From assembly GCA_052031065.1 (NCBI GenBank), contig JBPEXY010000232.1:1-24004 (forward strand): a stretch of DNA of 24,004 bases, given 5' to 3'. Each line of letters opens with the position of its first letter. Position 1 is the first letter of the stretch. The DNA comes from JBPEXY01 sp052031065 (GTDB taxonomy: Bacteria; Pseudomonadota; Gammaproteobacteria; Immundisolibacterales; Immundisolibacteraceae). The notes beneath the pieces were generated by a model. That model searched no databases, was not told the origin of the DNA, and saw nothing but the letters and a program-made list of their open reading frames with translations. Shown in pieces: positions 16,353 to 24,004 of this stretch. Both the position numbers and the translations under genes were made by a program.

Positions 16353-16898
16353 TCAGCGTGTGTCGGCAACAAGCTGAGAATCGGGAACAAGCCGGGAATC
16401 GCCGACCAACCGGTTCAAATCGGCAATCGGGTCGGTGACAGACCGGTCAGCTGGGTCGGCGAGGCGCTTCAACCCCTCAACCACCTGCTCGGCTGCTGTT
16501 GCAACGGCGGGGGTCAGCCCCTCGCCAATAGAAAAGTCTGCGCCTTCAATACCGATGAAACAGAGCTGTTGCGGCAGCTCACCGAGTGCCTCGGCCAGCG
16601 CCACCGCTGCAGCCAGACCCAGCCCGTGCGTTGAACTGTTACCGACCGGTTGCGGCAACGGCTCGCGCAGCGCATCGCGGCAAATAACACTACCAGGCTG
16701 CGCACCGGAAGCCATCGCGTCGACCACCACCACCCGCGAACAGCCAGACCAGGCGAGCAGCAGTTCGCTGCTCTCGCCGCCAACAATCGCCACATCCAGC
16801 CCTTCGACATCACCCAGTGTCTCGGCTACCTGCCGTCCGGCACCATCATCACGCCGGTAGGGATTGCCGATTCCGATCACTTTCCACCGCACCGCCAT
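16353..16898 (-). CDS. [NiFe] hydrogenase large-subunit maturation endopeptidase (HyaD/HybD/HoxW family)
   Basis: The 181-residue protease removes the C-terminal peptide of the large subunit after nickel insertion. It has the family opening VIGIGNPYRRDDGAG, then VVVVDAM and SSTHGLGLA. These supply the acidic, Asp and His residues that correspond to the nickel-sensing triad (Glu16/Asp62/His93 in HybD). It lies directly downstream of the large subunit. The ATG at 16898 is my choice; an in-frame TTG at 16907 immediately after the hydA stop is possible. The C-terminal 30 residues (repeats of DSxLVxD type) extend past the usual end. Confidence 0.93.
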   Translation of the reverse strand: MAVRWKVIGIGNPYRRDDGAGRQVAETLGDVEGLDVAIVGGESSELLLAWSGCSRVVVVDAMASGAQPGSVICRDALREPLPQPVGNSSTHGLGLAAAVALAEALGELPQQLCFIGIEGADFSIGEGLTPAVATAAEQVVEGLKRLADPADRSVTDPIADLNRLVGDSRLVPDSQLVADTR

Positions 16899-16907
16899 CA
16901 CCGGCAA

Positions 16908-18230
16908 CTAACCACGCTCTACGGTCAGGTCGAGAAAATGGGTCGCGCAGGAGATACAGGGGTCGTAGTTACGGATCGCAAGTTCACAGGCGCTGCGCAG
17001 CTGGTCGTCAGATTCGCCGACCCGCGGCGATACATAGTGGTAAAGATCTTCTTCGATGGTGGCCTGATTGACCGACGTGGGCGGCACTATCTGCGCCGAT
17101 TCAATCAACCCGTTGGCGTCGATCTGGTACTGATGAAACAGCATTCCACGGGGCGCCTCAGTGGCCGCCGCGCCGATACCTGCGCGCGGCTCCACCTCCA
17201 CCGCCGGCTGTGCCGGCGGCGTGTAACCATCGATCAACTGCAACGCGGTTTCACAGGCATGGACAACCTCTACCGCGCGCACCAGGATACTTTTATAGGG
17301 ATTGAGACAGACCGGTTCCAGGCCGGTCTGCTGCACCAGCTCCTGCGCCCGTGGCGACAGCTGCTCGCGGTTCAGTGCATAACGGGCCAGCGGTCCCATG
17401 TGCACCGCGCGGCCTTCCACTGTGCGGGTTTGCAGAGCATGGCTGTGGGTTTCGTGGCTCTCCACCAACGCCTGATTAAAACTGCCCACCGGTAAAACGC
17501 GGCCATCACTGAAACCGAGCTGACCCAGGCTGGTGGGATATTCATTGCTGTTCTGCAGCGCGACAAACAGGTAATCGCGCTCAAACTCTGGAAAATCGAG
17601 CCCGGCAACGAAGCGACCTGCCTCCAGCGCATCGTCCAGGGCTGCTTCGAGTTGCGGCCTGATGGCCTGCAGCTCAACTATTGAAGGTGCTTTGTAGAAT
17701 CCGCCAACGCGGATGTTGATCGGATGGATTTCGCGCCCACCGATCAGTTCCACCAGGCTGTTGCCCGCTTTTTTCAGCCGCAGCCCACGACGCACCACTT
17801 CCGGGTGATCTCTGGCGGCATGCACGGCATCGGGGTAACCGAGGAAGTCAGGCAGATGCAACATGTGCATGTGCAACCCGTGGCTCTCAATCCACTCGCC
17901 GCAGTAGAGCAACCGGCGCAGGTCACGCACCGCCGGCTCCACTTCCACCCCACAGAGCGCCTCCATGGCATGAACGCTACTCATCAAATAAGCCACCGGG
18001 CAGATACCGCAGATGCGTGCGGTGATGTCCGGCGCCTCGCGAAAATCGCGCCCCACCAGCAGCGCCTCAAAAAAGCGCGGCGGTTCAAAAATCCGCAGTT
18101 GTACCGCCGCCACACGGTCATCCTCAATGCGCAGATGGAGCGCTCCCTCACCCTCCACCCGGGCCAGATATTCGACATCGATCTGTCGACTGGCGGGGCG
18201 GCCGTTATTGCCTGACGGTCCGCTGCTCAT
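16908..18230 (-). CDS. hydA: Group 3b [NiFe] hydrogenase large (alpha) subunit
   Basis: The 440-residue catalytic subunit binds the NiFe(CN)2CO site. The N-terminal L1 motif is RICGICPVAY (Cys74, Cys77) and the C-terminal L2 motif is DPCISCATH (Cys425, Cys428, His431). The nine residues after His431, FLDLTVERG, are the peptide expected to be removed by the downstream protease. The lack of a Tat partner signal and the partner genes point to the cytoplasmic NAD(P)-linked group 3b, as in Pyrococcus sulfhydrogenase and its bacterial relatives. ATG overlaps the hydD stop (ATGA). All four Ni-ligand cysteines are intact. Confidence 0.96.
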   Translation of the reverse strand: MSSGPSGNNGRPASRQIDVEYLARVEGEGALHLRIEDDRVAAVQLRIFEPPRFFEALLVGRDFREAPDITARICGICPVAYLMSSVHAMEALCGVEVEPAVRDLRRLLYCGEWIESHGLHMHMLHLPDFLGYPDAVHAARDHPEVVRRGLRLKKAGNSLVELIGGREIHPINIRVGGFYKAPSIVELQAIRPQLEAALDDALEAGRFVAGLDFPEFERDYLFVALQNSNEYPTSLGQLGFSDGRVLPVGSFNQALVESHETHSHALQTRTVEGRAVHMGPLARYALNREQLSPRAQELVQQTGLEPVCLNPYKSILVRAVEVVHACETALQLIDGYTPPAQPAVEVEPRAGIGAAATEAPRGMLFHQYQIDANGLIESAQIVPPTSVNQATIEEDLYHYVSPRVGESDDQLRSACELAIRNYDPCISCATHFLDLTVERG

Positions 18231-19033
18231 GATTCAGCCTCGTGGCGTTGACTGGCATCGCGAAAAGCTGGCGCCGCTGAATTGAAAGTTCGGTAAACCC
18301 GCTGCAACGCCTGCTCATCCATGCCCAGTTTCGCCAGTTGCGAGGAGAGCGCCTCGGTATTGGCATTGGCTACCGGGCCGTAGCAGCCGTAACAACCGCG
18401 GTTATACCGAGGACAGAGCGCGTTGCAGCCGGCCTGGGTCACCGGGCCGAGACAGGGCGTACCGTGGGCCACCATTACACAGGGATTGCCGGCCTTTTTA
18501 CACTCTTCACAGACCGAATGAGTCGGCAGCGCCGGTAACTGCCCGCTGAGTAGATCGGTCAGGGTCTGCAACAGCTGCGCTTTGCTGATTGGGCAGCCGC
18601 GCAGCTCCATGTCGACCCTGACGTGTTCGGAAAATGGCGTGGCCTGATCAAGGGTGTCAATCACCTCCGGCCGGGCATAGACCAGCCGCTTGAAATCCTC
18701 CACCTCGGCAAAGTTACGCAGCGCCTGAATTCCTCCAGCGGTGGCACAGGCACCAATGGCGATCAGCAGGTGCGATTTCTGTCTCACCTCAACGATTCGC
18801 TCCAGCTCATGGGGAGTGGTGACCGAGCCTTCCACCAGGGAGACATCATAGGGTCCTTCAACTTCGCGGCTGGTCGCCTCGGGGAAATAGGCGATCTCGA
18901 CCCGCTCGGCAAGACCCAGAAGTTCATCTTCACAATCGAGCAGGGTGAGCTGACAACCGTCGCAGGATGAAAATTTCCATACCGCGAGCTTCGGCAGCGG
19001 CGAGGCAGGGGAGTCAGAGCAGGCTTCTGTCAT
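18227..19033 (-). CDS. hydD: Group 3b [NiFe] hydrogenase small (delta) subunit
   Basis: The 268-residue electron-transfer subunit belongs to the NADH-ubiquinone oxidoreductase 20 kDa/hydrogenase small-subunit family. FSSCDGCQLTLL (Cys24, Cys27), AIGACATAGG and ELRGCPISKAQ provide proximal-cluster ligands. A cysteine-dense C-terminal region (CEECKKAGNPC, GTPCLG, AGCNALCP, RGCYGCYGP) should hold further [4Fe-4S] clusters. There is no Tat signal, so the enzyme is cytoplasmic. It begins 5 bases after hydG and overlaps hydA by 4 bases. Confidence 0.96.
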   Translation of the reverse strand: MTEACSDSPASPLPKLAVWKFSSCDGCQLTLLDCEDELLGLAERVEIAYFPEATSREVEGPYDVSLVEGSVTTPHELERIVEVRQKSHLLIAIGACATAGGIQALRNFAEVEDFKRLVYARPEVIDTLDQATPFSEHVRVDMELRGCPISKAQLLQTLTDLLSGQLPALPTHSVCEECKKAGNPCVMVAHGTPCLGPVTQAGCNALCPRYNRGCYGCYGPVANANTEALSSQLAKLGMDEQALQRVYRTFNSAAPAFRDASQRHEAES

Positions 19034-19038
19034 GGCAG

Positions 19039-19929
19039 TTACAGCTCGCGGATATTGAGTTGGGAAGCAATCTGATCGTAACGAAATACCGGCCCATCCC
19101 TGCAGATAAACCGCTCACGCCACTGGCAGCGACCACAGAGACCAACCGCACACTTCATACTGCGCTCCATCGACAGGTAGATAGCCTCATCAGCCACCCC
19201 CTGTTGCTGCAGGGCCTGCACACTGAAACGCATCATCACCTCCGGCCCACAGACAAAGGCAAGCGCCCGTGCCGGGTCAAACCCGCCGCGCTGCAGTAGC
19301 CTGGGTACCACGCCAATATCGCCGCGCCAGTTGGAGTCAGCTCGGTCTACAGTGACACGAATCTCGACCTGTGGGTGCTCTGCCCACTGCTCAAGCTCGC
19401 TCCTGAACAACAGGTCTGAGGGAGTACGGACACCAAACAGCAACAACAACCGCCGACAGGGTAGCGACCCGGAGACCATCAATTGCAATAGCTGTCTGAC
19501 CGGCGCCAGTCCCAACCCGCCGGCAATCACCAGCAGGTCGCGGTCCTCGGTTTCAGCCAGCGGCCAGCCAACGCCAAAGGGTCCGCGCAGGCCGATTTGA
19601 TCTCCAGCCGCCAGCTGGCTCATGGCCCGGGTAACCCGCCCCACCGAGCGGATGGTGTGCTGCAATCGGCCCGCGGAATCACGTCCACTGATGGAGATGG
19701 GTACTTCGCCACTACCGAACAGGTAGAGCATATTGAACTGACCCGGCTGGCCGGCCATTTGATTACCAGCCAGCACACCATTGGCCAACGCGTCACCGTT
19801 GGCCAGAGTCCAGGTAAACACCTCACCGCTATCCAGCTCCGCCACACTACTCTCTATCGTTACCACTCGCGGCAACATCGGGTCAGTAACGATTGGGCCT
19901 TGTAGGGGGATTGATGTTGTATTACTCAT
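19039..19929 (-). CDS. hydG: Group 3b hydrogenase flavin/[2Fe-2S] NAD(P)-binding (gamma) subunit
   Basis: The 296-residue diaphorase-type subunit is of the ferredoxin reductase/PyrK family. It has a FAD-binding barrel with GQFNMLYLFG and PISISGRD, RGPFGVGWPL, the NAD(P) loop GGLGLAPVRQLL, FVCGPEVMM and a [2Fe-2S] site CAVGLCGRCQ plus a later cysteine. It passes electrons between NAD(P)H and the HydB/HydD clusters. The start at 19929 gives the family-like N-terminus; an open frame runs upstream to 20040 but overlaps the preceding gene. Order hydB-hydG-hydD-hydA is the same as in the Pyrococcus sulfhydrogenase operon, apart from the gene inserted after hydB. Confidence 0.94.
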   Translation of the reverse strand: MSNTTSIPLQGPIVTDPMLPRVVTIESSVAELDSGEVFTWTLANGDALANGVLAGNQMAGQPGQFNMLYLFGSGEVPISISGRDSAGRLQHTIRSVGRVTRAMSQLAAGDQIGLRGPFGVGWPLAETEDRDLLVIAGGLGLAPVRQLLQLMVSGSLPCRRLLLLFGVRTPSDLLFRSELEQWAEHPQVEIRVTVDRADSNWRGDIGVVPRLLQRGGFDPARALAFVCGPEVMMRFSVQALQQQGVADEAIYLSMERSMKCAVGLCGRCQWRERFICRDGPVFRYDQIASQLNIREL

Positions 19930-19951
19930 GAGACTCAGCCCGACGACGCCA

Positions 19952-20410
19952 TCAGGGCGTAGCGTAGAGATCAAGCAGCTGCATGCGCGACGCCGAAAGC
20001 CGGTGGGAGAGGGTGTGAACAATTTCTCGCAGCACCGCACAGCCGATCTCGCAATCCTGCACCATCAATTCCCGTAGCGGCTCTGCCTCCAGTTCAAAGG
20101 TTTCCACCGATTCCAGCGCCACACCATCAAATTGCCATAGATAAGGCGGCGAATACCACGACCAGCCCAGCGATTCACCGGGACCGATGGTCTCCAGCGC
20201 CACCTTACCGATACCGGTGCCGGCAATGCGAATCTCTACCCGACCTTCGCCAATCAAAAGCAAGCGGTCAGCCTTTTCGCCCTGCCAGATCAGCGGCTGC
20301 TCGGCCTCATAACGGCGCTGCACCAGCAGGCTGGTCAAAGCCTGCTGCTGGTTGGCGGAAAGCTCCTGCCAGATCGGATGATGGGCGGTGAAATCGGCAA
20401 TACTGCTCAA
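19952..20410 (-). CDS. Cyclic-nucleotide-binding-fold (Crp-like sensor) protein of the hydrogenase operon
   Basis: The 152-residue product is a single Crp/cNMP-binding beta-roll: IWQGEKADRLLLIGEGRVEI, then IGPGESLGWSWYSPP and ALESVETFELEAEPLREL, ending in a helical C-helix region. There is no helix-turn-helix domain, so it is a ligand-sensing or structural module, not a transcription factor. The TTG start (TTGA overlapping the hydB stop, GGGAG upstream) was chosen over much longer upstream starts inside hydB. The phosphate-binding Arg of true cAMP binders is not evident. Similar proteins sit beside group 3b hydrogenase genes in other bacteria as I recall; the role is unknown. Confidence 0.85.
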   Translation of the reverse strand: MSSIADFTAHHPIWQELSANQQQALTSLLVQRRYEAEQPLIWQGEKADRLLLIGEGRVEIRIAGTGIGKVALETIGPGESLGWSWYSPPYLWQFDGVALESVETFELEAEPLRELMVQDCEIGCAVLREIVHTLSHRLSASRMQLLDLYATP

Positions 20411-21537
20411 GTCTCGCTCCCGGCGCCAAATTTGCGCGCCTGTTCGGTAATATCGATTCCCACTGGGCACCAGGTGATACAGCGGCCGCAACCGACACAG
20501 CCGTCGGTATCAAACTGATCCTGCCAGCTGGCCAGTTTGTGGGTGAGCCATTGGCGATAACGGGATGCAGTTGATTCTCGCACGCTACCACCGGCAACAT
20601 GGGTGAAAGCGCTGTTAAAGCAACTATCCCACTGGCGAATGCGGCTGGCCTGCTCGCCATCCAGCTCGATCCGGTCTTCATAACTGGAGCAGAAACAGGT
20701 AGGGCAGACCGAAGTGCAGTTGCCACACGCCAGACACTGCTCGGCAACCTGCTGCCAGTGTGGATGCTCGGCATTGGCGTAAATCTGCTCGGCGAGGCCA
20801 TCGGTATTCAGCTCACGACCCATCGTTGCCCGGGCGCGAGCAATGGCCTGTTCACCAGCCAGCAGCTCTCTGCTGCTGGCGTCCCGCGTTGACAACCTGG
20901 CAAGCAGAGCGGCGCCAGCCCGGGAACCAGATTGCAGCAGAAAACCGTGGCTGAGATGCGGATCGGTGGCGGCAAGAACCTCAGTGAGCAGCAGATCATA
21001 GCCAGCTTCAACTTCTGGCCCGGTACCCATCGAAGTACAGAAACAGGTCTCAGCGGCCTGCCCACAATTGACCGCCACCACCAACAACTGCGCACGACCG
21101 GCAGCATAACTGGGATCGGCATGTTGCGACTCCATCAACACCCGGTCCTGAATCCTCATCGCCGCCAGTTCGCAACCACGCGCGCCAATCCAGGCACGTT
21201 TCGGTTGTTCCGGCGCTACCGGGACAAATTTTAATTTTCCGCCGCTGCGCTCGACGGTGAATACCGTTTCCTGCGGCTTGTGCAGCCACGGCTTGATACT
21301 TTGCGCAGTGGTGTTGAAACCAAACAGCGCATCATCGCCGCGTTCGGTTAGACGGTAGTGTCCAGGAGCTTGCTGATCACCGATTCCCGCCGGCAGCTCA
21401 TCAACACCGTGCATTTCACCAAGAACAATGACGCCGTCACGCACCTGCGGGCCGATCAGCTCATAGCCATCACCACGCAGCTGGCTAAACAGCTGTGAGA
21501 GACCATCACTATCGATCCACTGAATCGATCGGTTCAA
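20407..21537 (-). CDS. hydB: Group 3b hydrogenase iron-sulfur (beta) subunit
   Basis: The 376-residue subunit carries two ferredoxin-type [4Fe-4S] sites near its C-terminus: CLACGNCTSVC (Cys268, 271, 274, 278) and CVGCGRCITWC (Cys347, 350, 353, 357). Cysteines at 281 and 283 and the ARGCELAA and CGQAAETCFCTSMG segments follow the family pattern. In Pyrococcus sulfhydrogenase the equivalent HydB was once linked to sulfur reduction. It is the first gene of the operon. The only suitable start is TTG at 21537, with GGAG 10 bases upstream. Upstream lies a decayed transposase region, so the operon promoter is not identifiable. Confidence 0.92.
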   Translation of the reverse strand: MNRSIQWIDSDGLSQLFSQLRGDGYELIGPQVRDGVIVLGEMHGVDELPAGIGDQQAPGHYRLTERGDDALFGFNTTAQSIKPWLHKPQETVFTVERSGGKLKFVPVAPEQPKRAWIGARGCELAAMRIQDRVLMESQHADPSYAAGRAQLLVVAVNCGQAAETCFCTSMGTGPEVEAGYDLLLTEVLAATDPHLSHGFLLQSGSRAGAALLARLSTRDASSRELLAGEQAIARARATMGRELNTDGLAEQIYANAEHPHWQQVAEQCLACGNCTSVCPTCFCSSYEDRIELDGEQASRIRQWDSCFNSAFTHVAGGSVRESTASRYRQWLTHKLASWQDQFDTDGCVGCGRCITWCPVGIDITEQARKFGAGSET

Positions 21538-22022
21538 TTAAACAGGACTCCAGATCGGTTGGATGCTGGCACCGGGACAACCACTCAGGATGGTACTACC
21601 CCAATATTACTGTTTAGATTATGCGGCGGGTCGGCCGCTGACGAAAGAATTGAAAGACAGGAAGTTGATATTCGTCAGGCCCATGACTCCTGGGCAATTA
21701 ACATCGGCATTGGCCTTGCTCAGTAACAGCCACACGGAGCAGAAGGGGTACGTGCCCTCGGGTTGACAGTAGATAACGTTGACGGCATGAAACAGAAACT
21801 GGACGCCGGAAGCGTTGAACCCTATTCAGGCGCCGCTGAAGGAGTTCCAGTAGATGATCGGTAGGGTACGATTCAACTTCGTCGAGTATCAGGGAGCACC
21901 GCTACCCAATCGCGCACTGACACTGAAACGAATGAACCCATAGCCCCAAGGAGCTACGCTCTATTCGTCCTCAGAGAAACGCTCACTGAAGTTGGCAGGA
22001 AGAGCAGGATACCCCGGGGTGC
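21538..22022. other. Gene-free stretch upstream of the hydrogenase operon
   Basis: About 485 bases with no recognisable gene. A 67-codon open frame at 21563-21766 and short frames around 21760-21960 match no family I know. This may be degraded upstream sequence of the IS481-type remnant that starts being recognisable at 22023. It should also contain the hydrogenase promoter (minus strand), but I could not pick out convincing -35/-10 or -24/-12 elements. Confidence 0.45.
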
Positions 22023-22330
22023 AAGGTCTTTACGGATCGGGTCACCGTCGCTGGTCCACGCCAACCCACTGGTAACCATTGGTTTGATCAACTCGGTTTA
22101 GAACTGGGTATCGACCATTGCCTGGTCCCGATACATAGACCACAGACCAACGGCATGGTCGAGCGATTCAACGGCAGAATGCTGGAGTCCTGGCAACCAC
22201 TCACTTCAAAGGCGCAGAGGACCTGCTCCAAACTCTCAAGCGCCATGTCTCTCTGCAATTACCATAAATCCCAGCAGCGGGACATCACCCCCCAATCCAT
22301 GCCTTACAAGAGAGGCAATTAAAACAACCT
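22023..22330 (+). pseudogene. Decayed IS481-family transposase, C-terminal part
   Basis: Plus-strand translation from 22023 gives KVFTDRVTVAG, PTGNHWFDQLGLELGIDHCL, VPIHRPQTNGMVERFNGRML. After a frameshift near 22200 it gives FKGAEDLLQTLKRHVSL and, in a further frame, NYHKSQQRDITPQSM. This is the order of an IS481-type rve core, including the third catalytic residue in MVERFNG and the typical HPL-YN-TPxxAM ending. At least two frameshifts make it non-functional. The N-terminal half and the terminal repeats are not visible. Confidence 0.85.
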
Positions 22331-22407
22331 GAAGGATTTAATCGAACCGTTAATAATTATCCGGGACGGAACAACTACTCCTTAAGTTTTCACTTATACC
22401 GCCCTGT

Positions 22408-23958
22408 TCAAGCCTCATTATCAATCCACTGCACCCGGTAGAGATCACGCCGTCGATCGAGGTAGTTTCTGACCGAGCCCTCGTTCTGCAGTTTCTGCAA
22501 TTTCTCCAGATCCACGTCAACGATCAGGGTCATCTCCGTGTTCGGCGTGGTTTCAGCCATGATCGCATCGTGGGGAAAAGCAAAATCGGAGGGCGAGAAC
22601 ACCGCCGTCTGGCCGTACTGAATATCCACGTTATCAACTTTGGGCAGGTTGCCGATACTGCCGGCAATGGCAACATAGCATTCATTTTCGATCGCCCGTG
22701 CCTGGGCGCAGCGACGGACCCGTAGATAACCGTTTTTGGTATCAGTCCAGAACGGCACAAACAGAATCTGCATCTCTTTTTCGGCCAGTATCCTGGCCAG
22801 TTCCGGAAATTCAACGTCGTAGCAGATCAACACACCGATGCGACCAAAATCCGTGTCAAACACGTTCAGTTTGTCACCGCCCTGCATGATCCAGTCGCGT
22901 TTTTCATGCGGAGTGGGATGCAGCTTGAACTGGGTCTCGACCACACCACTGCGATGGCAGAGATAGGCAACATTAAACAGCTGGTCGTCCTGCAGCATCG
23001 GCATGGAACCGGCAATCACATTGATGTTGTAACTGACCGCCAGACGGGAAATTTCGGCAACGATACGGTCTGTATGGCTGGCAAGAAAACGAATCGCATC
23101 ATTCGAACTGCTCTGGTCGATCATGCCCATCAGCGGCGCATTGAAGAATTCCGGAAACAGCGCAACATCACATCGGTAATCAGACAGGGCGTCGATAAAG
23201 TATTCAACCTGCTGCAGGAGGACTTCGACGCTGTGCATTTCGCGCATCTGCCACTGAATGCAACCGATTCTGGCGGTCGATTTGGCACCGCCAAAAAGCT
23301 TTGGGTTCTTTGGTTCGTAATAGATATTGAACCACTCAAGCAGCGTGGCATAACCCCCTGAGTCCTTATCCTCTGGCAGATACGCCTTGAGCACCCGCTT
23401 TACCTCAAAATCATTGGCAAGCTGGAAAGTCAGGATGGGATCAAACAGCTCCTTGCGTTTTACCGCCTCTATATACTGTTGCGGCGACAGGGTACTACGG
23501 TAGTCACGATACCCGGGGATCCGCCCGCCAGCGATGATGGCCCGCAGGTTGAGGCTTCTGCAAAGCTCCTTGCGTGCTTCGTATAAGCGACGTCCAAGAC
23601 GCAGGGCGCGGTACTCGGGATCGACAAATATGTCGACACCGTAGAGCACATCACCCTGTGGGTCGTGGGTGGTTAGATAGGCATCACCGGTGATCTCGTC
23701 GTAAGTATGCTCGTCACCAAACTTGCCGTAATCGACCACCACGGAAAAAGCCGCGGCCACCACCCGGCCCTTGTCTTCAATACATATCTGCCCCTCTGCG
23801 AAAGTACGCAGCATGGAAACATACTTGTTTTTGGGCCAGGCGCCGCCCATATCCGGGTAGACGTTATCCATGACCGCTTTGATCTGGTCGTATTCGTGCA
23901 CCCGCAAATTGCGTAGTTCCAGGGTGACTTCCGCATCCGGATCATCAATTGGTTTCAT
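22408..23958 (-). CDS. GNAT acetyltransferase-carbon-nitrogen hydrolase (nitrilase) fusion
   Basis: The 516-residue protein joins two enzyme domains. Residues about 12-200 form a GNAT acyl-CoA N-acyltransferase fold with DIFVDPEYRALRLGRRLYEA, an R/QxxGxG/A-like CoA loop. Residues about 228-510 form a nitrilase-superfamily amidohydrolase with the complete Glu-Lys-Cys triad: LFPEF (Glu270), FKLHP (Lys345) and LICYDVEFPE (Cys379). Such fusions are annotated in many bacteria as bifunctional GNAT family N-acetyltransferase/carbon-nitrogen hydrolase; the substrates are unknown. The start has GGAG 9 bases upstream. It runs toward the IS481 remnant, and I see no link with the hydrogenase operon. Confidence 0.93.
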   Translation of the reverse strand: MKPIDDPDAEVTLELRNLRVHEYDQIKAVMDNVYPDMGGAWPKNKYVSMLRTFAEGQICIEDKGRVVAAAFSVVVDYGKFGDEHTYDEITGDAYLTTHDPQGDVLYGVDIFVDPEYRALRLGRRLYEARKELCRSLNLRAIIAGGRIPGYRDYRSTLSPQQYIEAVKRKELFDPILTFQLANDFEVKRVLKAYLPEDKDSGGYATLLEWFNIYYEPKNPKLFGGAKSTARIGCIQWQMREMHSVEVLLQQVEYFIDALSDYRCDVALFPEFFNAPLMGMIDQSSSNDAIRFLASHTDRIVAEISRLAVSYNINVIAGSMPMLQDDQLFNVAYLCHRSGVVETQFKLHPTPHEKRDWIMQGGDKLNVFDTDFGRIGVLICYDVEFPELARILAEKEMQILFVPFWTDTKNGYLRVRRCAQARAIENECYVAIAGSIGNLPKVDNVDIQYGQTAVFSPSDFAFPHDAIMAETTPNTEMTLIVDVDLEKLQKLQNEGSVRNYLDRRRDLYRVQWIDNEA

Positions 23959-24004
23959 AATCAGCGACTCCAGGCAGATCGGCGTTGACGCCTCTTGTTG
24001 ACGC

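Noticed and set aside
16650..17495. 281-codon open frame on the plus strand
   Set aside because: Antisense to the protease and hydA genes, both well supported; its composition is typical of reverse-strand shadows.
21563..21766. 67-codon open frame upstream of hydB
   Set aside because: No ribosome-binding site or family resemblance; lies in degraded sequence next to a transposase fossil.
1..24004. CRISPR array, tRNA, rRNA, integrase attachment site
   Set aside because: No regularly spaced repeats, cloverleaf-like sequence, rRNA segments or intact integrase were found on reading either strand.

Overview
The window looks like a chromosomal segment of a moderately GC-rich gammaproteobacterium. 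The evidence is VPLPA-type (PEP-CTERM family) C-terminal sorting signals, a proteobacterial-type general secretion (Gsp) module, a bacterial group 3b [NiFe] hydrogenase and dense GTGA/ATGA gene overlaps. A sulfur-oxidising or otherwise chemolithotrophic member would fit the hydrogenase, but genus cannot be read from the sequence.

Region 1 (1-2.9 kb, minus strand): two exported proteins are encoded in tandem, a VPLPA-CTERM surface protein followed by a cysteine-rich PstS-like binding protein. They end at a strong intrinsic terminator. Upstream of the first lies a convincing GEMM-I (cyclic di-GMP-I) riboswitch aptamer, followed by an anti-Shine-Dalgarno segment that can mask the start. Region 2 (2.9-9.0 kb, plus strand): a divergent operon encodes a small ribbon-helix-helix-like protein and then GspC, GspD, GspE and GspF. 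No pseudopilin or GspK/L/M gene follows within the window. Region 3 (9.0-11.1 kb): a gene-poor stretch, a second VPLPA-CTERM protein and a decayed IS3-family transposase.

Region 4 (11.1-21.5 kb, minus strand): one long, tightly packed operon in the order hydB (Fe-S), cyclic-nucleotide-binding-fold protein, hydG (flavin), hydD (small subunit), hydA (large subunit), maturation protease, short hypA, hypF, hypC, hypD, hypE. It should give a cytoplasmic NAD(P)-linked bidirectional hydrogenase and nearly all the machinery to build its NiFe(CN)2CO centre. HypB is absent and HypA lacks its zinc domain, so nickel insertion must be handled differently or from elsewhere. Region 5 (21.5-24.0 kb): a decayed IS481-family transposase, then a GNAT acetyltransferase-nitrilase fusion gene on the minus strand.

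Main points of interest: the riboswitch with a compensatory base-pair swap and its downstream control element; a gspCDEF-only secretion locus sharing a divergent intergenic region with riboswitch-controlled exported proteins; the zinc-less HypA with no HypB; and the hydrogenase block lying between two transposase remnants.
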